Below are positions 46,014-54,895 of a stretch of 64,000 bases of DNA, piece after piece (position 1 is the stretch's first letter; each line of letters opens with the position of its first letter). The stretch comes from Aureispira sp. CCB-QB1. GTDB lineage: Bacteria > Bacteroidota > Bacteroidia > Chitinophagales > Saprospiraceae. The notes beneath the pieces were generated by a model that saw nothing but the letters and a program-made list of their open reading frames with translations, was not told where the DNA came from and made no database searches. The stretch spans positions 124,001-188,000 of the forward strand of contig NZ_JHBV01000031.1 in the NCBI RefSeq assembly GCF_000724545.1. The letters run 5' to 3'. The translations under genes were made by a program, and so were the position numbers.

Positions 46014-47015
46014 TTAGTTTAAAATGATTAATTTTGAATCTTTTAGATCTCCAGTTGCGTTGTCTATAATTTGGAGTGTATAGGTACCACTAGCTCCTAT
46101 AGACGATACTGGTATTGTAGTATTCGTTTGTTGGATGGTTGTTTGATAGGCTAGCATGCCTGATATGGTAAATATTTGAACGGAGTATGCACCTAAATTA
46201 ATTGTATGGTCTAATTCTAAATTTACAACCGTTGATGCTGGGTTAGGGTAAACCTTGATCGTAGAAGGATTGATTAAACCCAAGCCCGTTTGTTGAGAAA
46301 TATTCATAGTAAGGGTATCACAGCTATGTGTCCCAACCGAGTAAGGTAGTCCTAAATTGCCCGATGCAATATCCAAAACTTCGTATACACCAAGCATCGG
46401 GCGAGTGCTGTCTGATGTATTAACTTGCATATATGCGGAGACTCCATCGTAATTAAATTGATCTTGGTAGTTTACTCTGTACAAAGGAACTGTACAAGTA
46501 ATCGTACGCCCTGATTGAACAACAGGGAAGCCTGGACTATCCATATACATCGGCATTCCTGGATTGGTTGGAGGCAGAGTACTCGATAGAGAAGTTGCTT
46601 TGACCGCCAAACCACCTGCAACGCTTGTGTCATTGACTAATAATACCCAATGAGGGTGCCAAACTATTCCGTCATTCGAATAATTGGCATCATTGTTTTC
46701 ATCCCAAAGCGGCGTATCGTCAAAATCAGGATGAGAGGTTAATGCTAGAGCAACAATTCCGGTAGTTGTATCAAATCCTACATCATAAGCATTCAACGTG
46801 GTAGGGAAAACGTAACCAAGTACTGGTGCACCATCCAAAGCTCCTATGGCTGTGGGAACAGAATCGCCAGCAATTCCATGCACTTCTATTGAAAAAACGA
46901 GTTGTTGTAATGCCGCATTTTTTGTGACAGACACATTGCTAATTTCAAAATCTTGTGCAGAAAGTGTTGTTAAGGATAGTAATAATAATCCAAAAATAGT
47001 TTGTAGTTGTTTCAT
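46014..47015 (-). CDS. Secreted T9SS type A protein in the MarR gene group
   Basis: 333 residues from the ATG at 47015, which starts a signal peptide (MKQLQTIFGLLLLSLTTLSA). An upstream in-frame start would add seven poorly fitting residues. The central 200 residues (DFEISNVSVTK...LVFSIEVHGIAGDSVP...NYSNDGIVWHPHWVLLVND...YQDQFNYDGVSAYMQV) match no family I can name. A paired His block (WHPHW) could bind a metal. The C-terminus is a type A sorting domain (IKVYPNPASTVVNLEL ... GTYTLQIIDN). It is thus a surface or released protein. It is preceded by a palindromic operator at 47050-47068 and followed after 6 bp by DUF2024. Confidence 0.72.
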   Translation of the reverse strand: MKQLQTIFGLLLLSLTTLSAQDFEISNVSVTKNAALQQLVFSIEVHGIAGDSVPTAIGALDGAPVLGYVFPTTLNAYDVGFDTTTGIVALALTSHPDFDDTPLWDENNDANYSNDGIVWHPHWVLLVNDTSVAGGLAVKATSLSSTLPPTNPGMPMYMDSPGFPVVQSGRTITCTVPLYRVNYQDQFNYDGVSAYMQVNTSDSTRPMLGVYEVLDIASGNLGLPYSVGTHSCDTLTMNISQQTGLGLINPSTIKVYPNPASTVVNLELDHTINLGAYSVQIFTISGMLAYQTTIQQTNTTIPVSSIGASGTYTLQIIDNATGDLKDSKLIILN

Positions 47016-47049
47016 TGTTTCTAAAAATAAAAGCATAGCTAAGATATAA

Positions 47050-47068
47050 TTAGTAGTCCTAACTATAT
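47050..47068 (-). promoter_or_regulatory. Operator copy 2 of the MarR palindrome
   Basis: TTAGTAGTCCTAACTATAT, 35 bp upstream of the ATG of the T9SS protein gene. It differs from copy 1 at two positions. Confidence 0.7.
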
Positions 47069-47079
47069 GGATGAAGAAA

Positions 47080-47310
47080 TTATTTTAGATCTTTTAGTGA
47101 AGCTCCAAAATTAATGTGCAGAACATTGCCATTAGGGGTAACAAGTGCAGGGACAGATTGTACGCCATATTTCTCGGCTTCCGTTATTTGAGAAGGGCTT
47201 TCGCCTAAGTGGATAACTTCTACATTGGAAGGGGCAATTAAGTTTAAAATTTCTTGCTCTGCTGAAACACATACAGGGCATCCTGCGTGATAAAAAATAG
47301 ACTTGTTCAT
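47080..47310 (-). CDS. Small thioredoxin-like protein with CPVC active site
   Basis: 76 residues. FYHAGCPVCVSAEQEIL carries a CPVC dithiol motif (Cys11, Cys14) at the start of the first helix, as in thioredoxins and glutaredoxins. AEKYGVQSVPALVTPNGNVLHINFG contains the cis-Pro loop (SVPAL) and the following strand. The first strand is very short, so it is a minimal thioredoxin fold. There is no signal peptide, so it is cytoplasmic. It lies upstream of the T9SS gene on the same strand with 64 bp between, and has its own copy of the palindrome at 47350-47368. Confidence 0.85.
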   Translation of the reverse strand: MNKSIFYHAGCPVCVSAEQEILNLIAPSNVEVIHLGESPSQITEAEKYGVQSVPALVTPNGNVLHINFGASLKDLK

Positions 47311-47349
47311 AATTGTTTAGTTTAAGTGAAGCAATATTGCTTGGCACAA

Positions 47350-47368
47350 ATATAGTTAGGATTCCTAA
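47350..47368 (-). promoter_or_regulatory. Operator copy 3 of the MarR palindrome
   Basis: On the minus strand it reads TTAGGAATCCTAACTATAT. The 13-bp core is a perfect palindrome (TTAGGATTCCTAA on the plus strand). It is 40 bp upstream of the thioredoxin-like gene. Confidence 0.75.
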
Positions 47369-47528
47369 TTAAAAAAATTATTTTGAAATTTTTATTATTA
47401 ACCAAGCCAATTATTTTTTTAAATAAGATTGAGATTGGGTGGTTTAAGGCAGCTGAAAGAAGGCTTAAACGTTATAAAAATAGGTAGTTATAGATAGCTT
47501 AGACCAACCGTTTAACTGTTGGTTGAAT

Positions 47529-48527
47529 TTAAAAGAATGTCGCAAATTGTTGTCCCAATTGTTTTAAATAAGGGAGCCCTTCCACCGATTCTAACATGAA
47601 AGAAGGCAAACTATCTAATCCTAGACAGCCTGCTAAAATTCCTGTTGTAATAGAAGCAACAGAGTCTACATCTCCACCTAGGCAAACTGATTTTTGAAGA
47701 GCATCAAAAGGGCTTTGTGCATATTTAAGCAAATACAAAACACAACCAGTTGTATACATTGAATCCGAAGGAACGCCCTTGATACCTGCTAAAAAATAGG
47801 GCGCTTGAATGGGTTGCGAACCACATAATATTTCAAAGTGTTCGGAAGTGAGCAAGTCATAATCAGGCAGCTGATTTACCTGTCTCAAATAGCGAGAATA
47901 GCCTTGATTAAAAGCAATCGTTTGCAAGCAATAAGGAATGATATTGAAAGCATTTCCTTTTTTTCTTAATAGGTATTCTGCTGCTCTAGCAATAGCTTGG
48001 CTAGCTAAAATTGCTTGAATATTAGGATGAGTTGCCTTGGCGTTAATGGCGGCATAAGCATTGATCAAAGTAGAGGAAACTAAACCTAGAGGAACTGCTC
48101 TCATCGCAGGGGCATTGCCAGGATTGGGGCGATTTTTTTGAAAGGCGCGAATTTCTTCTATTGTTTTTTCTCCTGAGTAGTACCAACTCATAGAACCATG
48201 ACCATTTCTCCCAAAACCTTTTTCGGTGATCCCTTTTTTATATTCTTCTTCCCATTTTTGAAGTAATAATTGTTCTGAAAAATTTTCTGATGAAACCAGT
48301 GCCTTAAATACGCCAATTGTCATTTCCGTGTCGTCGGTATAATCCCAAGCAGTATAGTTTTTTGTAAATGCTGTTATTTGCTCTGGGGGGACAGGTATGG
48401 ATGCCCTTGCATTGACAAAAGAAGAAAAATCTACGGTAGCTCTAATCCAGTCTCTATCTTGAAATTCTACTCCAGCACCAAAAGCATCTCCAATAGCCGT
48501 TCCTATAAGTAAATGTTGAAGATTCAT
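47529..48527 (-). CDS. ADP-ribosylglycohydrolase (ARH/DraG) family protein
   Basis: 332 residues. IGTAIGDAFGAGVEF at the start, YTDDTEM (residues 63-69) and GGDVDSVASITTGILAG (about 284) are the dinuclear magnesium-binding motifs of the family (usually GDxxG, TDDT and GGDTDT). Asp is kept at all key places, with Val in place of Thr and Ser for Thr in the last motif. An SMSWYYSG and a NAPAMRA block (substrate loop) are also typical. It should remove ADP-ribose from proteins or from small molecules. There is no adjacent ADP-ribosyltransferase gene. It lies 26 bp after the EamA transporter on the same strand, so it is probably co-transcribed with it. Confidence 0.92.
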   Translation of the reverse strand: MNLQHLLIGTAIGDAFGAGVEFQDRDWIRATVDFSSFVNARASIPVPPEQITAFTKNYTAWDYTDDTEMTIGVFKALVSSENFSEQLLLQKWEEEYKKGITEKGFGRNGHGSMSWYYSGEKTIEEIRAFQKNRPNPGNAPAMRAVPLGLVSSTLINAYAAINAKATHPNIQAILASQAIARAAEYLLRKKGNAFNIIPYCLQTIAFNQGYSRYLRQVNQLPDYDLLTSEHFEILCGSQPIQAPYFLAGIKGVPSDSMYTTGCVLYLLKYAQSPFDALQKSVCLGGDVDSVASITTGILAGCLGLDSLPSFMLESVEGLPYLKQLGQQFATFF

Positions 48528-48553
48528 GATATGTATGGTTCATCAATAAGCAA

Positions 48554-49429
48554 TTAAGTGGTTGGTTGTTCTATTTGACTTAATCGAAAACTTTCAGCCA
48601 AAACAGTTGAAATAATAATTACTCCACCGATAATGGTTCTCAATTCGGGAACTTCTCCCAAAATAAGGAGCCCTATTAATATACCATAAATAGGTTGAGT
48701 GCAGCTAATAATACTAGCGGTAGTCGTAGAGAAATTTTTTAAACTATACAAAAATAACGTATGCCCAATAGAAGTTGTTAATAAAGCCAATAAAATAGTG
48801 GCTGGTAAATACTTCACCAAATTAGAATTGTCTAATATTCCCACAAACGGAGCCCACAATATAGCAATCGTTAATAATTGGTAAACCATTAATACAGAAC
48901 CATTGTAGGTATCAACCTTAGATTTCATCATAAGATTGCGAAAGGCATAACAGACAGCTGATAAGACTCCAAATCCAACGGCTTTAAATTGACTGTTCTC
49001 CAAACTGAAATCAGGCACCAAAAAATAAATGCCAATCAATACCAATAAACAGAGTACAAGGTGGAAGGCAAGAATTTTTGTTTTTAAGAATATGGGCTCT
49101 AAAATGGCCGTAATTGCTGGAAAAGTAAATAGCGAAAGCATTCCTATTGCTACGTTTGACAACTGCAAGGCATAGAAATAGGTCGTCCAATGCAAACCTA
49201 ACAGAATGCCACTGATAAAAACTGTTTTTCTATCCTTGGGCTGAATGGTCAGGGAAGCTTTTTTCCATTGGCAGAAAATAAACAGCACAATGCAGGCGAG
49301 GAGTGCTCGAAGCTCTATGACAATCGGACTAGGCATATTGATATACCTTCCTAATACCCCTGATGTACTGATAAAAAGCATGGCTAAGTTAAGCTCTAAT
49401 AAGTTTCTAAGGAGGTTGCCTTTGTTCAT
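48554..49429 (-). CDS. EamA/DMT-family transporter
   Basis: 291 residues with ten hydrophobic segments in two EamA repeats. The first contains SGILLGLHWTTYFYALQLSNVAIGMLSLFTFPAITAILEP, the classic first-repeat end of the drug/metabolite transporter superfamily. The second contains LLALLTTSIGHTLFLYSLKNFSTTTASIISCTQPIYGILIGLLILGE. The substrate is not predictable. It is upstream of and co-directional with the ADP-ribosylglycohydrolase gene (26 bp gap). Confidence 0.9.
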   Translation of the reverse strand: MNKGNLLRNLLELNLAMLFISTSGVLGRYINMPSPIVIELRALLACIVLFIFCQWKKASLTIQPKDRKTVFISGILLGLHWTTYFYALQLSNVAIGMLSLFTFPAITAILEPIFLKTKILAFHLVLCLLVLIGIYFLVPDFSLENSQFKAVGFGVLSAVCYAFRNLMMKSKVDTYNGSVLMVYQLLTIAILWAPFVGILDNSNLVKYLPATILLALLTTSIGHTLFLYSLKNFSTTTASIISCTQPIYGILIGLLILGEVPELRTIIGGVIIISTVLAESFRLSQIEQPTT

Positions 49430-49939
49430 AACAATATTTTAGTAGTCTACTCTATTTAGTAGCTCGTTGGTTAGCTTTGCTGCTACTGCGTGGTTTCAAC
49501 GAACTATTGTCTATTGTCAACAAGGTATTAAAATTCTACTAATTAGATGACTTATGCAGAATTGAATAAATCCTGTTGTAATGAAAGCGTCTATTTACTT
49601 ATCATCAAAAATGATCGAGATAGGACATTATCCTCTGCTTTTCTCTTCCATTAGAAAAAAATAGCCCTCTTTTATTGGCATGAGATTCTTCATTGAATTC
49701 CATCTTATTTTGTAGAATGTAGTTGATAAGTATTTGTTTAAGAAAGGGAAAGCTTGACAATAGAGCAAACAATGGAGCGTTTTTTATGTTATAAATGGTA
49801 ATGATTATCCCCAAAGGATAGTTGGAACAGTAGAGTAGGTATCTGTACTTACTTCTTATCAATCCTCTATTTTGTATGTTCTGTATATGTTTGATGGTGT
49901 GATAATCATTACATTATTAACCTATATAAATACAAGAAA
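49430..49939. repeat. Intergenic region with repeat-family fragment
   Basis: About 510 bp. 49471-49530 (TTAGCTTTGCTGCTACTGCG...GTTTCAAC...GTCAACAAGGTATTAAA) matches both ends of the palindromic element at 30722-31080. A reading frame at 49605-49862 on the minus strand (85 codons) shows no family resemblance and a doubtful composition, so no gene is called. Confidence 0.5.
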
Positions 49940-50122
49940 ATGAAAAAGAGTATCGCAGGAATATTGACAGGAGTAGGAGCAATAGGATTAATTATTGGTG
50001 TTGTTATGCTTTTTATTGGAGAGTTTACAGAACCAAGTGCATGGATTGGTCTGATATTAGGGATTATCTTTTTCTCTTCGGGAATTGGTTTGCTCAAAAC
50101 TACTCGAAGTACTAGTGCATAA
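49940..50122 (+). CDS. Small two-helix membrane protein
   Basis: 60 residues starting MKKSIAGILTGVGAIGLIIGVVMLFIGEF, with a second hydrophobic helix WIGLILGIIFFSSGIGLL and a short polar tail. The composition and two clean hydrophobic segments support a real small inner-membrane protein, although I recognise no family. An AT-rich leader and a hairpin terminator downstream (50184-50218) frame it as a separate unit. Confidence 0.6.
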   Translation: MKKSIAGILTGVGAIGLIIGVVMLFIGEFTEPSAWIGLILGIIFFSSGIGLLKTTRSTSA

Positions 50123-50183
50123 GATAAGTAAAAAAGAGTGTTTAATTTGTCATGAATTTTCCAGCCAAAATTTGAACTAAAAA

Positions 50184-50218
50184 TAGAGCGTATGCCCAAT
50201 TTTTAGGCATAGGCTCTA
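50184..50218. terminator. Hairpin between convergent genes, probable bidirectional terminator
   Basis: TAGAGC-G-TATGCC (50184-50196) pairs with GGCATA-G-GCTCTA (50206-50218), 12 bp with one G-G mismatch. The loop is A/T-rich, and short A and T tracts lie on either side. Confidence 0.65.
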
Positions 50219-50224
50219 GGAGGA

Positions 50225-50899
50225 TTACGCTTCTAGCTGTTCTAAGGTTTGAGCCAAAAATTTTTTAGGTAACTCATGCTCAGGATTGATGAGGATAGCT
50301 TGTTCAAAATAATCTTTTGCTTGTGCATAATCTGAGGATTTGAAATAGCATTCTCCAATAGAAAAAATAGCCAAAAAACTATTGGGATTGACAACCAAAG
50401 AATGCTTAAAGTCTTCAATGGCTTCCTTCCAACGACCTAAATCCATTTTGCAAAAGGCTCTATTGTCAATTGCTTCAAAAAAATGCGGAATTAATTCGAT
50501 GGCTTTAGAATATTTGCCAATCGCTTCTTCATGTTTTTTTTGATTACTCAATTGATAGGCTTCTTTATAATACTTACTAGCGTATTGAACAACCTCATCG
50601 ACATTACCAGTTTGCTTAATATATTCTAAATAACCAATCAAGTCTTCATCTTCTATAGACGTAGAATAGAGTAACGTCGGATTTTCAAAACCGTTTTTGT
50701 CAATAGGAGCGTGGTAGGCAATGACGCTCAAATTATCTAGTTCTTCTACTGCTGGTAAACTAGCGACTGGAGCATAAATTTTGACATGGTAGGTATTAAA
50801 TTCAGCATCAAATTTTATCAATTTAAATAAATTGAATTTATCTTCCTGTTGCGTGTAAAAAATATCTCCAAGGGTAAATGTGTTATCGGGGGGATTCAT
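50225..50899 (-). CDS. TPR protein downstream of the Bat operon
   Basis: 224 residues without a signal peptide. The first 90 residues (FTLGDIFYTQQEDKFNLFKLIKFDAEFNTYHVKIYAP) form a beta-rich domain I cannot name. Residues 105-220 hold three tetratricopeptide repeats (YKEAYQLSNQKKHEEAIGKYSKAIELIPHFFEA, RAFCKMDLGRWKEAIEDFKHSLVVNPNSF, GECYFKSSDYAQAKDYFEQAILINPEH). It follows the BatB gene by 65 bp on the same strand. Bacteroidota Bat operons often carry TPR proteins (BatC, BatE), but those are exported or membrane-bound. Assignment as a Bat component is therefore uncertain. Confidence 0.75.
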   Translation of the reverse strand: MNPPDNTFTLGDIFYTQQEDKFNLFKLIKFDAEFNTYHVKIYAPVASLPAVEELDNLSVIAYHAPIDKNGFENPTLLYSTSIEDEDLIGYLEYIKQTGNVDEVVQYASKYYKEAYQLSNQKKHEEAIGKYSKAIELIPHFFEAIDNRAFCKMDLGRWKEAIEDFKHSLVVNPNSFLAIFSIGECYFKSSDYAQAKDYFEQAILINPEHELPKKFLAQTLEQLEA

Positions 50900-50964
50900 T
50901 GTAATGTCGTTTTAGATTAAAATAATAAGCAAGATAGTTTGTTTGAAAATAGTTTTAACAACCA

Positions 50965-51978
50965 TTATTGAAACCATTTACTTTTACGGTATGTAATAAA
51001 AAATTCAAGTATCAAAAGCCCTAAAGCAATCGCTACGAAAATCTGAAAATAAGATTCATAAACATCAAATTCTTGTTGCTCAAATTCTGTTTTTTCTAGT
51101 TTTGCCATTTTGTTGACTAATTTGGCAATAATTAAATCTGGGTTAGAATTGGCTTTGTAAAAATTTCCACCACCACTTAGGGCAATTTTTTTGATCAAAT
51201 CTGTGTTCATTTTACTTTGAACAATTTGCCCGTCTTTGTCCAATTGAAACTGTGCATAGCCTGCATCTTTAATCGGAATTGGTGCACCAGATTCAGTGCC
51301 AACACCAACAACAAAAGTAGTGACCCCATTCGTTTTGGCTTCTTTGGCAGTTTCTACGGCATTTAACTCATGGTTTTCACCATCTGTAATGACAATCAAG
51401 GCACGTTGTTTTTTTTGTTCTTCTTTACGTCCCAATTCTACCACCATATCAATAGCAGACTCAATAGCCGTACCTTGTGTGATATCTAACTTAGGACTAG
51501 CGGTTTGTACAAAAAGTTGTGCGGCGGCGTAATCCGTTGTTAGAGGCATTTGTAAGTAAGGGTGTCCTGCAAATAGAATCAATCCAACTCGATCTCCTCG
51601 TACTGCTTTGACCAATTTTTGGGCAAATTGACGAGCACGTTCCATCCGATTTGGTTTGACATCTTCTGCCCACATACTTCTAGAAATATCCATTGCAATA
51701 AATATATCGACTCCTTCTCTTTTGACGGATTGGGTTTTATTACCCATTCTTGGATTGGCCATTGCTACCACCAAAAATGCCATAGCAAGCATAAGGATAC
51801 CAAATTTTAGAGGTCCCTTGATACGAGAAATATTAGGAGCAAGTCGTTCCAATCCTATCAGTGCCCCGAAGTGTTCTCTAAGTTGATTGTTGTGTAGCGT
51901 AATGCCTACAAACAATGCAATGAGTACAGGAATACAGAGTAGTAAATAAAAATAATTGGGTTGCTCAAAATGTAACAT
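50965..51978 (-). CDS. BatB-like von Willebrand factor A membrane protein
   Basis: 337 residues. Two N-terminal helices (about 8-27 and 57-77) are followed by a VWA domain with an intact metal-ion-dependent adhesion site: AMDISRSMWAEDVKPNRMERARQ (D-x-S-x-S), then TQGTAIESAI (Thr) and VITDGENHE (Asp). A C-terminal helix (FQIFVAIALGLLILEFFITY) anchors the domain. It belongs with the BatA-like gene 10 bp upstream in the MoxR/DUF58/Bat operon, which in Bacteroidota and spirochaetes is linked to stress tolerance. Confidence 0.88.
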   Translation of the reverse strand: MLHFEQPNYFYLLLCIPVLIALFVGITLHNNQLREHFGALIGLERLAPNISRIKGPLKFGILMLAMAFLVVAMANPRMGNKTQSVKREGVDIFIAMDISRSMWAEDVKPNRMERARQFAQKLVKAVRGDRVGLILFAGHPYLQMPLTTDYAAAQLFVQTASPKLDITQGTAIESAIDMVVELGRKEEQKKQRALIVITDGENHELNAVETAKEAKTNGVTTFVVGVGTESGAPIPIKDAGYAQFQLDKDGQIVQSKMNTDLIKKIALSGGGNFYKANSNPDLIIAKLVNKMAKLEKTEFEQQEFDVYESYFQIFVAIALGLLILEFFITYRKSKWFQ

Positions 51979-51988
51979 AGGTACTGTT

Positions 51989-52993
51989 TTAGCGAACGAT
52001 AGTTTTAAACAAAGTATTAGCTAGTAGAACTTGAATTAACACGCAGCAAATGGCTAGCAATACAAATAAATGATATTTTTCTTGATAGTTTCTTATTGTT
52101 GTCGTTTCTATTTTAGTGCGCTCTAACAAATCAATTTTACTATAAATAGCTTTCAATTGTTCCATATCTTGTGCTCTAAAGTATTCTCCTCCTGTTTCTT
52201 TGGCAATTCGTTGCAAGAGCTTTTCATCAATTTGTACTTGCTGCCAACCATAAATAAAACGCCCATTAGGATGTTGTCCAACAGGAACTTGAGCTTGTCC
52301 TTTGGTGCCGACTCCAATGGTATATACTTTTATGCCTAATTTTTTGGCAGCATCAGCAGCCTGCATAGGAGAAGCATATCCCGCATTATTTTCTCCATCT
52401 GTCAAGAGAATAATTATCTTTGATTTAGCGTCACTATCCTTTAATCGTTTGCTAGCGTTAGCCAATCCCATTCCGATAGCCGTCCCATTTTCAATCAAAC
52501 CACACTCTAATGTCGATAAGAACGATTGTAAAATATTATGATCTGTTGTTAAGGGACATTGAGTAAAACTCTCTCCTGCAAAAACAACCAAACCAATACG
52601 ATCGTGCTTGCGCTGTTCCACAAAATCTGCGGCTACTTTTTTAGAAGCCTCTAAACGATCAGGTTCAAAGTCCTTTGCTAGCATCGAAACGGAAACATCT
52701 AAAGCCAACATAATATCAATACCTTCTGCATTGACATTCTCTTTTTTTAACACGACTTGCGGACGAGCTAAGGCAATGATCAAGGCTGTAATAGCCAATA
52801 ATTGCAGTCCTTGAAGAACTGGGCGAGCCTTTACTTTCCAGTTTTGTGCAGCAGCAATACCTTGGGTTGATGACAGCCGTACATCGGCAACATACTCATC
52901 TTGCTTTTTATAATACCACCAAGCCATCAATGGGACTAAGATCAATAGACCTAACAAATAGGGATTGGCAAATTCTATTCCTCCAAATGACAT
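51989..52993 (-). CDS. BatA-like von Willebrand factor A membrane protein
   Basis: 334 residues, same layout as BatB: two N-terminal helices, and a VWA domain with ALDVSVSMLAKDFEPDRLEASK (D-x-S-x-S), NGTAIGMGLA and LLTDGENNAGY. It has one C-terminal helix (HLFVLLAICCVLIQVLLANTLF). The domain faces the periplasm. It starts 4 bp after the BatD-like gene and is followed by BatB after 10 bp, so translation is probably coupled. Confidence 0.9.
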   Translation of the reverse strand: MSFGGIEFANPYLLGLLILVPLMAWWYYKKQDEYVADVRLSSTQGIAAAQNWKVKARPVLQGLQLLAITALIIALARPQVVLKKENVNAEGIDIMLALDVSVSMLAKDFEPDRLEASKKVAADFVEQRKHDRIGLVVFAGESFTQCPLTTDHNILQSFLSTLECGLIENGTAIGMGLANASKRLKDSDAKSKIIILLTDGENNAGYASPMQAADAAKKLGIKVYTIGVGTKGQAQVPVGQHPNGRFIYGWQQVQIDEKLLQRIAKETGGEYFRAQDMEQLKAIYSKIDLLERTKIETTTIRNYQEKYHLFVLLAICCVLIQVLLANTLFKTIVR

Positions 52994-52997
52994 ATAA

Positions 52998-53969
52998 TTA
53001 ATTCGTTTGTGTTTCTACAGGTTGTTCTGCTTCTTCTGCTAATTTTATTTGTACAGATTCAATTAGTTCAAAACCAAAGCTCAAGGCTTTTTGGTTGGCA
53101 ATATCTAAGGGCGAGGCTTTGGCAAATTTAATTAAATTTGCGTGTCTTAAAACGGTTTCAAATTCCTCGTAAAGAGAATCCTTGAGTAAGCGGTGTTGCT
53201 TTATTTTAGGCAAAAACTCACTCACAGGGCGCTCTAATGCCTTAATGTCAAAGCGATTATTGCAATAATTTCTCAATATAAAAGAAATGCGAGTATGAAA
53301 TTCTTGGTACCGTTTTTGGGCAATCAAGTCGCTTTGTTGCAAGGATTCTAATTGTTGTAGAGCAATTTCTTCTGGCGTTTTTGGAACAATGGCTCTTGCC
53401 CTATTTTTGTATTGAACAAAGGCATAAAAAGCTAAAAATGCTAGCAGTAAAATGCACAAGGCAATAACAACAGGGTGCTTAAAAAAGGCATATAGCTGAT
53501 CCAAAAAATTGGGAGATTCTGCCAGTATTGTTTTTATATCTGCGACGTAAGTACTATCGCCCGTTACTTGTGGTGCAATAACATTCAGCATTAAGCTAGA
53601 AGATTCGAACTCTACTAAGGTACCATTTTTTTTGTAGGCAAACTTAAGAGCGGGTATTTGGTACGAGCCCGGTTCCCATGCTGTTAGAGTGAATTTTTGT
53701 TTGTAGGTATAGTTCGGATTTCCTTTGATAAGTTCTTGCTCTTGTTGGCTAATAATTTCTAACTTTTCTTTTTCTAGGATTTCATCGATTAGTGGAAATG
53801 TAGGATTATAACCCGCAGGAATATTAACAATCAATTCCATCGAAATTTGATCTCCAATCAAAAAAGATGTACTATCCATAAATATATTTGCCTGTCCCTT
53901 ATCTTGGGCAACAAGTCCCAAAGAACAGCTAAATAAGAATAACAGTAAAAAGAAATAATGTTTTAACAT
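52998..53969 (-). CDS. BatD-like exported membrane protein
   Basis: 323 residues. A signal peptide (MLKHYFFLLLFLFSCSLGLVAQ) precedes an immunoglobulin-like periplasmic domain (DSTSFLIGDQISMELIVNIPAGY...LTAWEPGSYQIPALKFAYKKNG). A membrane helix follows (PVVIALCILLLAFLAFYAFV), then a cytoplasmic helical region of 120 residues ending in an acidic tail. This is the layout of the BatD/DUF4381-like component that lies between DUF58 and BatA in Bacteroidota operons. It starts 2 bp after the DUF58 gene and ends 4 bp before BatA. Confidence 0.78.
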   Translation of the reverse strand: MLKHYFFLLLFLFSCSLGLVAQDKGQANIFMDSTSFLIGDQISMELIVNIPAGYNPTFPLIDEILEKEKLEIISQQEQELIKGNPNYTYKQKFTLTAWEPGSYQIPALKFAYKKNGTLVEFESSSLMLNVIAPQVTGDSTYVADIKTILAESPNFLDQLYAFFKHPVVIALCILLLAFLAFYAFVQYKNRARAIVPKTPEEIALQQLESLQQSDLIAQKRYQEFHTRISFILRNYCNNRFDIKALERPVSEFLPKIKQHRLLKDSLYEEFETVLRHANLIKFAKASPLDIANQKALSFGFELIESVQIKLAEEAEQPVETQTN

Positions 53970-53971
53970 CT

Positions 53972-54841
53972 TTAATTGCGTCGTTCTTTAAAGAATTTGA
54001 TTAAAATACTCAAATAAGGCGCATTGGTAGCAACACTCATAACATCAGCATTGTTGCGCAAAAAAGTTTTTTTGAAATAAGTTAAGTTGTTATCATACCA
54101 CTGATTGTATTGTTTCCTAACCTTTTTGGAGGAAGTATCAATCCAGTTGGTTTGTCCTGTCTCAGCATCTACTGTTGGTAATAAACCTACATTGGGCATA
54201 CGAACCTCCAAAGGATCGTACAGATGAATGCCAATGGTATCGTGCCGATTAGCAGCCAATTTGATGGCATTATCATATTCTTGACACATAAAATCAGATA
54301 GGACAAAAGCCGTGCAGCGTTTGGTGATAATATTGGTTAAATATTTTAAAGGTTCGTTAAGGTTCGTCTTGGCTTGACTAGGCTTGGCATAAATCATATC
54401 TCTGAGAATACGCATGATATGCGGTTTTCCCTTTTTGGGAGGAATAAACTTCTCTACTTTATCAGAAAAGAAAATAGCCCCCACCTTGTCGTTGTTGGCA
54501 CTTGCCGAGAATGCTAGAGTAGCTGCAATTTCTGTGGCAATTTCCATTTTACTCTGTTGTGTAGTTCCAAAAAATGAAGACCCACTAATATCAATTAAGA
54601 GCATAAAAGTCAGTTCTCGTTCTTCTTCAAACACTTTAACATAGGGTTCGTTGGTTCGAGCAGTAACATTCCAGTCAATATTGCGAACATCATCCCCGTA
54701 TTGATATTGACGAACTTCGCTAAAAGACATACCTCGTCCCTTGAATCTTGTTTTGTAAGTACCCGAAAATACTTGGTTTGACAAGCCCCTTGTTTTGAGT
54801 TCTATTTTGCGAACTTTTTTTAATAATTCTGTTATCGTCAT
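53972..54841 (-). CDS. DUF58-domain protein (VWA-like, MoxR-associated)
   Basis: 289 residues. FSEVRQYQYGDDVRNIDWNVTARTNEPYVKVFEEERELTFMLLIDISGS is the signature of DUF58: the conserved R-x-Y-x-x-GD-D-x-R-x-I-D-W block leading into a VWA-type DxSxS site. No membrane segment is present, so it is cytoplasmic. It is a standard partner of MoxR AAA+ ATPases. In this operon MoxR is separated from it by three extra genes. Confidence 0.92.
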   Translation of the reverse strand: MTITELLKKVRKIELKTRGLSNQVFSGTYKTRFKGRGMSFSEVRQYQYGDDVRNIDWNVTARTNEPYVKVFEEERELTFMLLIDISGSSFFGTTQQSKMEIATEIAATLAFSASANNDKVGAIFFSDKVEKFIPPKKGKPHIMRILRDMIYAKPSQAKTNLNEPLKYLTNIITKRCTAFVLSDFMCQEYDNAIKLAANRHDTIGIHLYDPLEVRMPNVGLLPTVDAETGQTNWIDTSSKKVRKQYNQWYDNNLTYFKKTFLRNNADVMSVATNAPYLSILIKFFKERRN

Positions 54842-54895
54842 AATCTATTTACCATTAGTCTGCCTAAAACGGACTATTTAATTCACAATACATAT

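Noticed and set aside
49605-49862. An 85-codon minus-strand frame between the EamA and small membrane protein genes
   Set aside because: No recognisable family, no clear start context, and irregular composition. It could be real, but nothing supports it.
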